A DNA stretch of 26,839 nt from Porphyromonadaceae bacterium UBA7048 (GCA_002493945.1 DLAL01000068.1:1-26839), one strand, 5' to 3'. Counted from the first letter of the stretch, positions 15,832 through 25,111 are shown. A program made the numbers and translations. The notes: generated from the sequence alone by a model not told the origin.

Positions 15832-17496
15832 TTATCGGTCGATATCGGGTACGATGTAGTCCAGCGAGCCGCCGATGGTGATGAGGTCGGCAATCTTCTG
15901 ACCGCGCGTGAGGTGGTCGACCACGGCTGCCTGAGGCAGACAGGGAGGCGCGATGTGGAGACGGTAGGGCTTGGTGGAGCCGTCGCTCTCGAGGTAGAGG
16001 CCGAAAGCACCGCGACAGCCTTCCGTCACCTGGAACCACTGTCCGGCGGGGAGCTTGATGACCTTGGGCACCTTCACGCAGTACTCGCCGTCGGGGATGT
16101 TGTCGACAAGCTGCGCCAGTATCTTGGCGGATTCCTCGATTTCGCGCATGCGGCACTTGAAGCGTGCCATGGAGTCGCCTTCGGTAGCGGTGACTTCCTC
16201 GAAGTCGAGTTCGGCGTAGATGCTGTACGGCTGGAGCTTGCGCATATCGCAGGCCCAGCCCGATGCGCGGCCCGAAGGACCGGTGACGGCATAGGCGATG
16301 GCGTCCTCACGGCTGAGCACACCCACGCCCTCCATACGGTTGCGTGCGATGACGTTGCCGGTGAACACGTCGTTGTATTCCTTGATATTCCTGGGAAGGA
16401 CTTCGAGGAGGGCCTTCACGTCGGCCCGGAAGTCGGGAGCGAGGTCCTGCATGACACCGCCGATGCACTCATAGTTGAATGTCATGCGTGCGCCGCAGGT
16501 CTTCTCCATGATGTCGAGAATCTGCTCGCGGACACGCAGAGCGTAGAAGAGCATGGTGGTGGCGCCGAGGTCCATGCAGTATGTGCCGATGAAGAGGCAG
16601 TGCGAGGCAATACGCGAGAGCTCGTCCATCATCACGCGGATGACCTGCGCGCGACGGCTGATCTCGATGCCTGCGGCCTTCTCGTAGAGCATGCACAGTG
16701 CGTGGTGATAGTTGTGGGCCGAGAAGTAGTCCATTCGGTCCATGAAGTGGAGGGTCTGCGGATATGTGAGGTTCTCGCAGAGCTTCTCTATGCCGCGGTG
16801 GATGTAGCCGCAGTATACGTCAATCTTCTTGACGGTCTCGCCGTCGACAGCCGTGCGGAAGCGGAGCACACCGTGGGTGGCGGGGTGCTGCGGGCCGATG
16901 TTGACCACGAAGTCATCCTTCTCGAACACGCGGACCTCGTTCTTGACGATTTTGCCGTTCTCGTCGAGGGTATATACGTCGGTGAAGTCGGTCTGGCGCT
17001 CGCTTTCGGTGCTGACGGGATTGAGTTCGGGGTTCTGGTCATAATCCTTGCGCAGGGGGTAGCCCACCCAGTCGATGCTGAGGAAGAGACGGCGCATGTC
17101 GGGATTGTTGACGAATATGATGCCGAGGAAGTCGAATACCTCGCGCTCAAAGAGCGTGGCCACTTTCCACACGTCGGCGGCGGAGTATATCCAGGGCTGC
17201 TGGCGGTCGCCTTCGGCGATGACCTTGACTCCGATGATTTTGTTATAGGTGGTCGACATCAGGTAGTAGATGGCGCCGAGACGGTCGGTCCAGTCCATAC
17301 CGGTGATGGTGATGAGGTAGTCCATGCGGATGTCGGCGTCGTCGCGGAGCGCCAGTGCCAGGTCGTGCCACTGGGCGTTGGGGATGGTCACCACGGGAGT
17401 GGTGTCGCCCTCAATGACAGCCTGAGGGAAGAGCTTGCTTATCTTTTCGGTGATATTAGCCATAGTTATGAGGATGTCGTTGAGGGAATTAGTCAT
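15832..17496 (-). CDS. nuoCD: NADH-quinone oxidoreductase-like complex, fused subunits C and D
   Basis: This 554-aa fusion has a NuoC domain at about residues 20-152, with ERE...DFLGIIF and DWVGYPLRKDY near its end. A linker follows, then the NuoD domain from about 198 (NIGPQHPATHGVLRF) to the C-terminal DYIVPDIDR. NuoD supplies much of the quinone-binding site beside NuoB. Fused CD subunits occur in E. coli and in Bacteroidetes. ATG 17494-17496 overlaps the nuoB end by 8 bases and has AGAAGG about six bases upstream. An alternative ATG at 17461-17463 would remove 11 residues. No nuoE, nuoF or nuoG follows, so the NADH-oxidising module is not encoded here. Confidence 0.97.
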   Translation of the reverse strand: MTNSLNDILITMANITEKISKLFPQAVIEGDTTPVVTIPNAQWHDLALALRDDADIRMDYLITITGMDWTDRLGAIYYLMSTTYNKIIGVKVIAEGDRQQPWIYSAADVWKVATLFEREVFDFLGIIFVNNPDMRRLFLSIDWVGYPLRKDYDQNPELNPVSTESERQTDFTDVYTLDENGKIVKNEVRVFEKDDFVVNIGPQHPATHGVLRFRTAVDGETVKKIDVYCGYIHRGIEKLCENLTYPQTLHFMDRMDYFSAHNYHHALCMLYEKAAGIEISRRAQVIRVMMDELSRIASHCLFIGTYCMDLGATTMLFYALRVREQILDIMEKTCGARMTFNYECIGGVMQDLAPDFRADVKALLEVLPRNIKEYNDVFTGNVIARNRMEGVGVLSREDAIAYAVTGPSGRASGWACDMRKLQPYSIYAELDFEEVTATEGDSMARFKCRMREIEESAKILAQLVDNIPDGEYCVKVPKVIKLPAGQWFQVTEGCRGAFGLYLESDGSTKPYRLHIAPPCLPQAAVVDHLTRGQKIADLITIGGSLDYIVPDIDR

Positions 17497-18097
17497 TTAC
17501 GCCTTCTACGGGGTGAGCGGCAAGAAATTCTTTCTGACTCTCCTGACGGTTGACACCTCCGAAGAAGCGTTCCACCTTGATTTTGCGTGAGAGCTGCATG
17601 ATGCCGTATATCATGGCCTCGGGACGGGGAGGGCAGCCGGGGACGAACACATCGACGGGGACGATGTCCTCGATGCCTTTGGCCACATGGTAGCTCTTGC
17701 GGAAGGGACCGCCGGAGATGGCGCACGAACCGCAGGCGATGACGTACTTGGGCTCGGCGAGCTGGTCATAGAGACGGCGGAACACGGGCACCATGCGGTT
17801 GACGATGGTACCTGCCACCATCATGAAGTCGGCCTGACGTGGCGACGAACGTGCCACTTCCCATCCGAAGCGTGCCATATCGAAGCGTGCAGCGCCGAGG
17901 CTCACGAATTCGATACCGCAGCAGCTGGTGGCGAAGGTGAGGGGCCAGATGGAGTTCGAGCGGCCCCAGTTGATGAGTTTGTCAAGCGAGCCGACCACGA
18001 TATTGGTACCGGCATCCTGAAGCTCTTTCACGAGCTTCTCGATATATTCGTTGTCTTTCCATGCCTCGTAGGGCATGCTCTTTGTCGTTACTTCCAT
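17489..18097 (-). CDS. nuoB: NADH-quinone oxidoreductase-like complex, N2 cluster subunit B
   Basis: This 202-aa subunit holds the terminal [4Fe-4S] cluster N2 that reduces quinone. The ligands are visible: Cys59-Cys60 (ATSCCGIEF), Cys125 (ACGSCAISGGPF) and Cys155 (PGCPPRPEA), spaced as in E. coli NuoB. The conserved SPRQADFMMVAGT motif lies between them. It overlaps nuoA by 10 bases and nuoCD by 8, so translation of the three is probably coupled. Start ATG 18095-18097. Length is within the family range. Confidence 0.98.
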   Translation of the reverse strand: MEVTTKSMPYEAWKDNEYIEKLVKELQDAGTNIVVGSLDKLINWGRSNSIWPLTFATSCCGIEFVSLGAARFDMARFGWEVARSSPRQADFMMVAGTIVNRMVPVFRRLYDQLAEPKYVIACGSCAISGGPFRKSYHVAKGIEDIVPVDVFVPGCPPRPEAMIYGIMQLSRKIKVERFFGGVNRQESQKEFLAAHPVEGVND

Positions 18098-18468
18098 TCG
18101 AGAGCTCCTTTCCGCCAGGCATAAACAAGACCCAGCACCAAAATTCCGAAGAAAACAGCGATACTCAGCAGACCGGCCGCGCCAAGCTCACGCATGCGCA
18201 CTGCCCAGGGGAAGAGAAATACGGTCTCGACGTCGAACATAAGGAAGAGGATAGCGAAAAGATAGTATCCGACCTTAAACTGCGACATACTCTCGCCGCG
18301 AGTAGGGATGCCACATTCATAGGCTTCTCCTTTCTGGGGATTAAACGACCGGGGCGAAATGAGCTTGGCAATCCATAGCGCAAGGAATACCAAAGCAACA
18401 CCGGTGAGCAGGGCCGTGATGGCGAGCAGACCGTTGTTCGCAATTCCAAAGATGGCTGTAGGTATCAT
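18088..18468 (-). CDS. nuoA: NADH-quinone oxidoreductase-like complex, membrane subunit A
   Basis: This 126-aa, 3-TM subunit is the first gene of the block. The signature is present: YECGIP (Glu51, Cys52) in the loop after TM1, and FLMFDVETVFLFPWA with Asp79 and Glu81 in TM2. The loop binds near the quinone site and NuoD/NuoB in known structures. The start at ATG 18466-18468 lies in an A-rich stretch (AGGTAAAGTAAAAT upstream), the usual Bacteroidetes style of initiation region. A candidate promoter and a leader of about 150 nt precede it. Confidence 0.97.
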   Translation of the reverse strand: MIPTAIFGIANNGLLAITALLTGVALVFLALWIAKLISPRSFNPQKGEAYECGIPTRGESMSQFKVGYYLFAILFLMFDVETVFLFPWAVRMRELGAAGLLSIAVFFGILVLGLVYAWRKGALEWK

Positions 18469-18516
18469 ATTTTACTTTACCTGTTGTTGGTTTATTATTG
18501 CGTAGTATGTTATTTT

Positions 18517-18606
18517 CTAATAAGTTAAGGTCTTATCCGGCGCTGACCGAGACGAATCTGCGATGGTCAGACACGCATCCTTGCAGCGCACCACGGCCAC
18601 CGGCAT
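18517..18606 (-). CDS. possible 29-codon leader ORF upstream of nuoA
   Basis: In the nuo leader an ATG (18604-18606) opens a frame of 29 codons ending at TAG 18517-18519, 48 bases before the nuoA start. The peptide would begin MPVAVVRCKDACL. It has no ribosome-binding site I can point to, and its first codons lie in the loop and 3' stem of a predicted hairpin. It is as likely to be chance as a real leader peptide. Confidence 0.15.
   Translation of the reverse strand: MPVAVVRCKDACLTIADSSRSAPDKTLTY
18543..18570 (-). promoter_or_regulatory. second stem-loop in the nuo leader
   Basis: CTGACC (18543-18548) and GGTCAG (18565-18570) can pair as a perfect 6-bp stem around a 16-nt loop in the untranslated leader of nuoA. 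No known riboswitch class is recognised. Together with the hairpin nearer the promoter it gives the leader two possible structures. Confidence 0.3.
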
Positions 18607-18622
18607 ACGGCAACCGTGGTGC
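18588..18622 (-). promoter_or_regulatory. stem-loop at the expected 5' end of the nuo/atp transcript
   Basis: GCACCACGG (18588-18596) pairs perfectly with CCGTGGTGC (18614-18622) around a 17-nt loop that can itself form a small CCG/CGG stem. The promoter-proximal arm abuts the -7 box, so transcription probably starts inside this arm. The structure may form only partly in RNA, or may instead act in DNA as an operator-like inverted repeat. Confidence 0.4.
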
Positions 18623-18629
18623 AAAGGTA
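18622..18629 (-). promoter_or_regulatory. TAnnTTTG -7 box for the nuo/atp block
   Basis: The - strand reads TACCTTTG, matching the Bacteroidetes TAnnTTTG -7 element, about 154-161 bases upstream of nuoA. A run of ten A lies two bases upstream of the box and a run of seven A further up. I do not find a clean TTG at the -33 position. No other TAnnTTTG box was found in the gaps between genes of the block, so this is the best candidate for the whole unit. Confidence 0.6.
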
Positions 18630-18710
18630 CGTTTTTTTTTTGAGTTAGCAGCCCTGTTTTTTTAAATTTATTTTGCAAAGTGACACGGAAGATGGTGGAA
18701 TTTTCCGTAT

Positions 18711-19958
18711 TCAGCGCTTCATCACTGACGAAAAAACTTCCATCAGTCGCCGGTAATGCTCTTCGGGAGAATACTCGGTAAGGATTTTCTGACGGCCGTT
18801 ACGGCCCATACGCCGTGCTTCACCGGGATTGGCGAGCAGCCGGAGGATGCAGCGCCGCAGGTCGTCGGCGTCGCCGTAGGCGAAGCGACAGCCGGTCTCG
18901 CCGTCGTCCACCATCGTGGTGAGCGACCCGATATCGGTCGCTATGACGCACTTGCCGTAGGCATAGCTCTCGAGGACAGTGTTCGGGAAGTTGTCGTACC
19001 ACTCCGAGGGGACCACCGTGCACAGACAGCCGCGCAGGTAAGGCTCCATCTCTTCGAAGGTCATCCGGCCGAGAAACTCGACATGGTGCCCGCGGCCGTT
19101 GAGGTAAGCCTTGAGCTCTTCATCGTAGCCCTCTCTGGAGAAGCCGATTATCTTGAGGTGTATATCAGTGTCGGCGCATGCCTTCACGAGCGTCATCAGT
19201 CCTTTTTCCTTCTCAAGACGCCCGACGTAGAGGATATAGGGCTCATAGGTGACGTCGGTGCCCTGCTCGGGGCTGCGGAGGTTGAAGAACGTAGGGATAT
19301 GGACCAGCCGGTCTTCGGGGATGCCGTACTCGGCGAGCTTTGCGCGCGTGAAGAGCGACGGCACCACGAAGGCATCAATCTTGCGCGGTATGCGCATGGT
19401 GTCATGCAGGAGCTTCGCCGAGGCCTTGATTGCCGAGAGCACGGCCGAACCCTGCACGCAGCGGTAGCGCACGCAGCTGAGACGCTTGCCGTGCAGGCAG
19501 TCCTCGCATATGCCCTTGGCGTCGTTGTAGAAGAGCGCGTTGGGGCACATGTACTGCATGTCGGAGATGCGGTGCACCACGGGGATGCCCATGGAGCGGG
19601 CCACGGAGATGATGGAAGGCGATATCTTGTTGTGATACTGCATGATGTACACCACATCCGGACGGGTGTACTCGAGGAAATCCCTGAACTTGCGCCGGGC
19701 TTCGGGCGACCAGAACATACGCGCGAAGTACTTGAGCATCATCTTCGGACTTTTCTTCGACTCGGCGAAGTACACGTCGTCGCCCAGCGAATCGAGGAAG
19801 AAGCGCTCATACTCTCCGGCCGGAAGGTTGCGCGAATTCTTAATGGAGAAAGGCACGACCGTGTGGCCGTGCTGCTCGAGGACTTCCTTTATATTGAAAT
19901 AGTACCTTTCGGGACCGCCCGAAATGAAGTACCTGTAATTGACAAGAGCTATTTTCAT
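18711..19958 (-). CDS. glycosyltransferase family 4 (GT-B fold), cysteine-rich subtype
   Basis: This 415-aa GT-B glycosyltransferase opens with MKIALVNYRYFISGGPERYY, the N-terminal acceptor-domain pattern. The donor-domain DX7E form of the EX7E motif is at about residues 322-330 (YDNFPNTVLESYAYG), preceded by YVGRLEKEKGL. A segment at about 155-185 holds five cysteines (CPN, CEDCLHG, SCVRYRC) of a kind seen in other GT4 proteins and possibly metal-binding. It would act on the cytoplasmic face, adding a sugar to a lipid-linked or surface glycan; donor and acceptor cannot be inferred. The frame extends six codons up to a TTG, but ATG 19956-19958 fits the family N-terminus better. It is third in the glycosyltransferase cluster and has its own promoter. 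Confidence 0.9.
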   Translation of the reverse strand: MKIALVNYRYFISGGPERYYFNIKEVLEQHGHTVVPFSIKNSRNLPAGEYERFFLDSLGDDVYFAESKKSPKMMLKYFARMFWSPEARRKFRDFLEYTRPDVVYIMQYHNKISPSIISVARSMGIPVVHRISDMQYMCPNALFYNDAKGICEDCLHGKRLSCVRYRCVQGSAVLSAIKASAKLLHDTMRIPRKIDAFVVPSLFTRAKLAEYGIPEDRLVHIPTFFNLRSPEQGTDVTYEPYILYVGRLEKEKGLMTLVKACADTDIHLKIIGFSREGYDEELKAYLNGRGHHVEFLGRMTFEEMEPYLRGCLCTVVPSEWYDNFPNTVLESYAYGKCVIATDIGSLTTMVDDGETGCRFAYGDADDLRRCILRLLANPGEARRMGRNGRQKILTEYSPEEHYRRLMEVFSSVMKR

Positions 19959-19973
19959 GATGCGATATACCTG

Positions 19974-20004
19974 CAAAGGTATGGATAAAATCCGATATCC
20001 ACAA
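19974..20004 (-). promoter_or_regulatory. promoter for the third glycosyltransferase gene
   Basis: The - strand has TTG (20002-20004), a 20-base spacer, then TACCTTTG (19981-19974), a good match to the Bacteroidetes -33/-7 consensus. The box ends only 15 bases before the ATG at 19958, so the RNA would have a leader of about 10 nt. The element lies in the 54-base gap between two glycosyltransferase genes, so the downstream gene can be expressed separately. Confidence 0.7.
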
Positions 20005-20012
20005 GTTATCCT

Positions 20013-21089
20013 TTATTTAGCGCCGGACTGAGGCAGCAGTTCGGCATAGAGCTCGAGATAGCGCCGTGCCGTGCGGCTGACCGAATAATTGCCGACTATG
20101 TACTCTCTGGCCTGCTCTACCCTGCCGGCATCAGGACCGTCGCGCATGATGCGCCCGATGGCGTCGGCACAAGCAGCGGCGTTCCCGGTCTCGAACATAT
20201 CGCCGCGGCTGCCGAAACCGACGACTTCGGCCGGACCCTGGCTGTCGGAGACGAGGACAGGCACACACGCCACCATGGCTTCGGCCACGGTCAGCCCGAA
20301 GCCTTCCTTGCGCGAGGGCTGCACGAGCAGGTCGTAGTCGCACAGGTGACCGAACACATAGCTCTGCGGACGGTTGCCGAGGAAGCTGATGCGGTCGCTC
20401 ACGCCGAGACGCTCCGCCATGTCCTTGAGATACTGACCGGACGGTCCTTCGCCTATGAAGTCGACGCTGACGTTGCGCACGCCGCGGCCGACAAGGATGG
20501 CAAGCGCCTCGATGAGGATGTCCTGGCCCTTGACTTCATGTATGAGCCTTCCGATCTGCACTATTCGGAACTCCGCCTTCGGAGCTGCGGCAGGTACGCG
20601 GCGGCGCATATGCGACACATCGATACCGTTGTGAACTGTCACGGCATCAATGCCGTATTTGTCCTTCAGGTCGTCGCGGACGGCGTCGGATATGGCGATG
20701 AAGGGAAAATGTCCGCCAGCAGACGGCGACTCGGGCCCGTAGGTGTTGCACATGGCATGGACCGTACACATCATGCGGCGGCGAGCCGACGGAAGGTATA
20801 CAAAACGGTTGACATTCATATGGTGAATATGCACCACATCAGGCCTGAGCCGTGCGAGCAGCGCGTTCAGCCGCAGGACCGGGAGGGGATTCTTCGAGCC
20901 GACTTTGCGCCTGAGCTTATACAGGGCGACCTTCGCCGATAGCGCCGACTCAAGAGTGGGGTCGACAAGGTCGTTGATGACTATGACGCTCACGTCGGCT
21001 CCGGCAGCGGCCTGCTCGTTGGCTATGTTGACGAGCATGGTCTCTATGCCACCCATCGTAAGTCCGAATACAATATGTGCTATTTTCAT
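20013..21089 (-). CDS. glycosyltransferase family 4 (GT-B fold)
   Basis: This 358-aa protein starts MKIAHIVFGLTMGGIETMLVNIA, the GGIE/GGxE loop of the acceptor domain in GT4 enzymes. The donor domain carries IVQIGRLIHEVKGQDILIEAL and the EX7E motif at about residues 261-270 (EGFGLTVAEAM). It likely transfers a hexose or similar sugar to a surface polysaccharide intermediate at the inner membrane; specificity is unknown. ATG 21087-21089 gives the family N-terminus. An in-frame GTG three codons earlier overlaps the stop of the preceding gene (GTGA) and is also possible. Either way it is translationally close to the upstream glycosyltransferase and probably co-transcribed with it. Confidence 0.92.
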   Translation of the reverse strand: MKIAHIVFGLTMGGIETMLVNIANEQAAAGADVSVIVINDLVDPTLESALSAKVALYKLRRKVGSKNPLPVLRLNALLARLRPDVVHIHHMNVNRFVYLPSARRRMMCTVHAMCNTYGPESPSAGGHFPFIAISDAVRDDLKDKYGIDAVTVHNGIDVSHMRRRVPAAAPKAEFRIVQIGRLIHEVKGQDILIEALAILVGRGVRNVSVDFIGEGPSGQYLKDMAERLGVSDRISFLGNRPQSYVFGHLCDYDLLVQPSRKEGFGLTVAEAMVACVPVLVSDSQGPAEVVGFGSRGDMFETGNAAACADAIGRIMRDGPDAGRVEQAREYIVGNYSVSRTARRYLELYAELLPQSGAK

Positions 21090-21094
21090 CTGAA

Positions 21095-22201
21095 TCACTT
21101 TTCAAGGCCTGTCACACGACGGTAGACAGCCTCGGTCTGCCGAGCTATGTGGTCCCAGTCGTAGGCCGACAGGTCGTAAGTCCTCGGAGTCGCCGCGGCC
21201 TCCGTCTTCCGCATGATGGCTTCAGCCAGTGCAGGGACATCGCCCGTCGGGAAGTGGTCGCTGTCTGTCAGCTCGGGGAGCATGCACGACGGAATGTCCG
21301 AGGTGAGCACGTCGAGCCGGTAGCTCATGGCCTCGAGCAGCGCTATGGGCAGTCCTTCGTGATAGGACGGCATGACGAACAGCGCCGCTCCTGCCAGCAG
21401 CTGGTGGAGAGGTTCACCCGAGATGAATCCGGTGAGGACCGCTCCGGCGGCACGGGCCTGTTCCTTGAGGCTGCGCGAATACGCGTCGGGGTGGTCGGCG
21501 TCACCGGCAATGACGAGCTTCAGCGGCATGCGGCTGCCGAGGCTGCGGTAAGCCGCGACAAGGTCATGGAAGCCTTTCTCCTCCACGAACCGTCCCATGG
21601 CGAGCATATATCCTCCCGACCTGAGTCCGAGACCCTCGATGTAGTCGGTGCGGACATCGGTCAGGTCGGGAGTCTCAACGCCGTTGTATATCAGGTCAGT
21701 GTCACGGCGTCCGTAGTTGTCGGCAAGAATACGGGCTATGACCTTGGATATGACGATGACGCCGTTGGCGCGTCTGGTGCCCCAGCGCTCGCCGGTGCGC
21801 AGGACAGTCTTGGCCAGACGGCCCCACTTCTGACGGTCATAGTCCGGTCCGTGATTTGTCATCACCACCTTCAGCCCGAGCAGACGGGCGAACGGAGTCA
21901 GCAAAGCCGGACCGATGGCATGGATATGCACCACGTCGGGATTCATGCGGCGCGCCTTGAGCAGTGCGAGGAAGGTATGAACCACAGCCTCGATGCTCTT
22001 GCGGCGCGGAGCGTAGACGTCTGCGAGGCGCACTCCGCGGTACCGGTCGATGCGGTTGTCGGCGGTGACATATGGCGTTCGCCGTATGACCGTCACATCG
22101 TGACCCATGGCCGCAAGGCGGGGATAGAGCTGCGAGCAGTGCGTCTCTACTCCGCCCTGGATGGCCGGTATTCCACGTGTGCCCACGACTACTATCTTCA
22201 T
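21095..22201 (-). CDS. glycosyltransferase family 4 with DUF1972-type N-terminus
   Basis: This 368-aa protein begins MKIVVVGTRGIPAIQGGVET, the RGIPAxxGGxE opening typical of the DUF1972/rhamnosyltransferase-like group of GT4 enzymes. The donor domain has MLAMGRFVEEKGFHDLVAAY and the EX7E motif at about residues 282-290 (EGLPIALLEAM). Relatives act in capsule, exopolysaccharide or O-antigen assembly. It is the first gene of the three-gene glycosyltransferase run and diverges from ruvX across 170 bases. I do not see a TAnnTTTG box in its orientation there. No flippase, polymerase or initiating transferase lies in the window, so this is at most part of a locus. Confidence 0.92.
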   Translation of the reverse strand: MKIVVVGTRGIPAIQGGVETHCSQLYPRLAAMGHDVTVIRRTPYVTADNRIDRYRGVRLADVYAPRRKSIEAVVHTFLALLKARRMNPDVVHIHAIGPALLTPFARLLGLKVVMTNHGPDYDRQKWGRLAKTVLRTGERWGTRRANGVIVISKVIARILADNYGRRDTDLIYNGVETPDLTDVRTDYIEGLGLRSGGYMLAMGRFVEEKGFHDLVAAYRSLGSRMPLKLVIAGDADHPDAYSRSLKEQARAAGAVLTGFISGEPLHQLLAGAALFVMPSYHEGLPIALLEAMSYRLDVLTSDIPSCMLPELTDSDHFPTGDVPALAEAIMRKTEAAATPRTYDLSAYDWDHIARQTEAVYRRVTGLEK

Positions 22202-22302
22202 ATGCGGTTCGTTTAGTTACACTTGGGTTCTGTCATCAGATATAACGGTGCAGCGACCCTCTTTAGTATCCATTAACATTAAAAAAGTGCGGCAGACAGC
22301 GC

Positions 22303-22324
22303 AGTGTGCCGACACCGGCACACT
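22303..22324. promoter_or_regulatory. perfect 9-bp inverted repeat in the divergent gap
   Basis: AGTGTGCCG (22303-22311) and CGGCACACT (22316-22324) are perfect inverted repeats around ACAC. They lie between the divergent ruvX and glycosyltransferase genes, 29 bases upstream of the ruvX -7 box. No T run follows on the + strand. On the - strand TTTTTT comes some 16 bases beyond it. The position suits a transcription-factor site better than a terminator, because both flanking genes point away from it. Confidence 0.4.
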
Positions 22325-22353
22325 ATATTATACGATATCACGAAATTATTTCG

Positions 22354-22361
22354 TAACTTTG
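22354..22361 (+). promoter_or_regulatory. TAnnTTTG -7 box for ruvX, very short leader
   Basis: TAACTTTG matches the Bacteroidetes -7 consensus and ends only 10 bases before the ruvX ATG at 22372. The transcript would have a leader of about 0-6 nt, so ruvX may be translated from a leaderless or nearly leaderless RNA. A clear TTG at -33 is not seen. Confidence 0.6.
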
Positions 22362-22371
22362 CACTCTGAAT

Positions 22372-22797
22372 ATGGGACGGATACTTGCCATCGACTTCGG
22401 ACGCAAGCGTTGCGGCATAGCCGCGACCGACCCGATGCGCATAGTCGCGTCGGGAGTGGCCACTGTGCCGTCGGCACAGCTTATCGACTACATCAGAAAA
22501 TACCGCGCCGACCAGGGCTTCGACTTCATCGTCGTCGGCGAGCCGCGCGACATGAAGGGCAACCCTTCGGAATCGACCCGCTTCCTCCGGCCGGCCATGA
22601 CACGGCTGCAGAAAGAGCTCCCCGACGTGCGCATAGTCTACTTCGACGAGCGCTTCACATCGGTGCTCGCCCACAAGGCCATGCTCGACGGCGGCCTGGG
22701 CAAGATGGCGCGGCGCGACAAAGCCCTCGTAGACGAAATTTCGGCAACTATCATCCTGAACGATTTCCTTTCAAGCAGACAATATCAAGAACTATGA
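22372..22797 (+). CDS. ruvX: putative pre-16S rRNA nuclease / Holliday junction resolvase-like protein RuvX (YqgF)
   Basis: This 141-aa protein has the RNase H-like fold of the YqgF family. The first strand has the catalytic aspartate (ILAIDFGRKRCGIAATD, Asp8). It is followed by VVGEPRDMKGNPSE, VYFDERFTS and DKALVDEISATIILNDFL, which carry the other conserved acidic residues. In E. coli YqgF processes the 5' end of 16S rRNA; a junction resolvase role has also been proposed. Length is normal (about 138 aa). Its stop overlaps the def start in an ATGA arrangement, so the two are probably translationally coupled. Confidence 0.94.
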   Translation: MGRILAIDFGRKRCGIAATDPMRIVASGVATVPSAQLIDYIRKYRADQGFDFIVVGEPRDMKGNPSESTRFLRPAMTRLQKELPDVRIVYFDERFTSVLAHKAMLDGGLGKMARRDKALVDEISATIILNDFLSSRQYQEL

Positions 22798-23363
22798 AAC
22801 TTCCCGTATATCTTTACGGTCATCCCGTACTGCGCAAAACTGCCGAGCCCCTCGAAGCCGGCTACCCCGACCTGAAACAGCTCGTCGACGATATGTTCGC
22901 CGCCATGTACGAGTCGGAAGGCGTCGGTCTGGCCGCGCCACAGATAGGCAAGAGCATACGCCTGGTGGTCATCGACGCCGACCCCGTGGCCGAGTCGTTC
23001 CCCGAGTGCGCGGGCCGCAAATTCGCCCTCATCAATCCTGAAATAGAAATACTCGACGGCGACACAGTGAGCCGTCCCGAAGGCTGCCTCAGCCTCCCCG
23101 GCATATCGGAGAACGTGCCACGCGTGGAGCACATCCGTCTCCGCTGGCTCGACACCGACATGCAGGCGCATGAAGAGGAAATCTCGGGATATCTGGCGCG
23201 CATCGTGCAGCACGAGTGCGACCACCTCGAAGGCAAGGTCTTCATCGACCATATCTCGGCCATTCGCCGCCAGCTCATACGCCGGAAGCTCAACGACATC
23301 GTCACCGGCAAAGTCGCCGTGGACTACCCCGTGCGCTACGCTCCGACAGCACGCCGCCGCTGA
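22794..23363 (+). CDS. def: peptide deformylase
   Basis: This 189-aa metalloenzyme removes the formyl group from the N-terminal methionine of new proteins in the cytoplasm. All three signature motifs are visible: GVGLAAPQ (residues 43-50), EGCLS with metal ligand Cys98, and HECDH with His140, catalytic Glu141 and His144. The start is the ATG that overlaps the ruvX stop (ATGA, 22794-22797), which gives the usual N-terminus. A much longer open frame upstream in the same phase runs through ruvX and is not coding. A 62-base gap to ettA follows. Confidence 0.97.
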   Translation: MKLPVYLYGHPVLRKTAEPLEAGYPDLKQLVDDMFAAMYESEGVGLAAPQIGKSIRLVVIDADPVAESFPECAGRKFALINPEIEILDGDTVSRPEGCLSLPGISENVPRVEHIRLRWLDTDMQAHEEEISGYLARIVQHECDHLEGKVFIDHISAIRRQLIRRKLNDIVTGKVAVDYPVRYAPTARRR

Positions 23364-23425
23364 GCCGGAGATGCTCCATTCCGTCTACAGAACCTTAATC
23401 CCTCAACCATCAATCCATAAGCATA

Positions 23426-25110
<1,685 letters not shown>

Positions 25111-25111
<1 letters not shown>

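Noticed and set aside
18664..18710. Terminator after the glycosyltransferase operon
   Set aside because: A 6-bp ACGGAA/TTCCGT stem exists just after the stop, but it has a 12-nt loop and no T tract on that strand, so it is too weak to call.
22161..22793. Long open frame upstream of def in the same phase
   Set aside because: It runs across the ruvX gene and the divergent promoter region; peptide deformylase homology begins exactly at ATG 22794.
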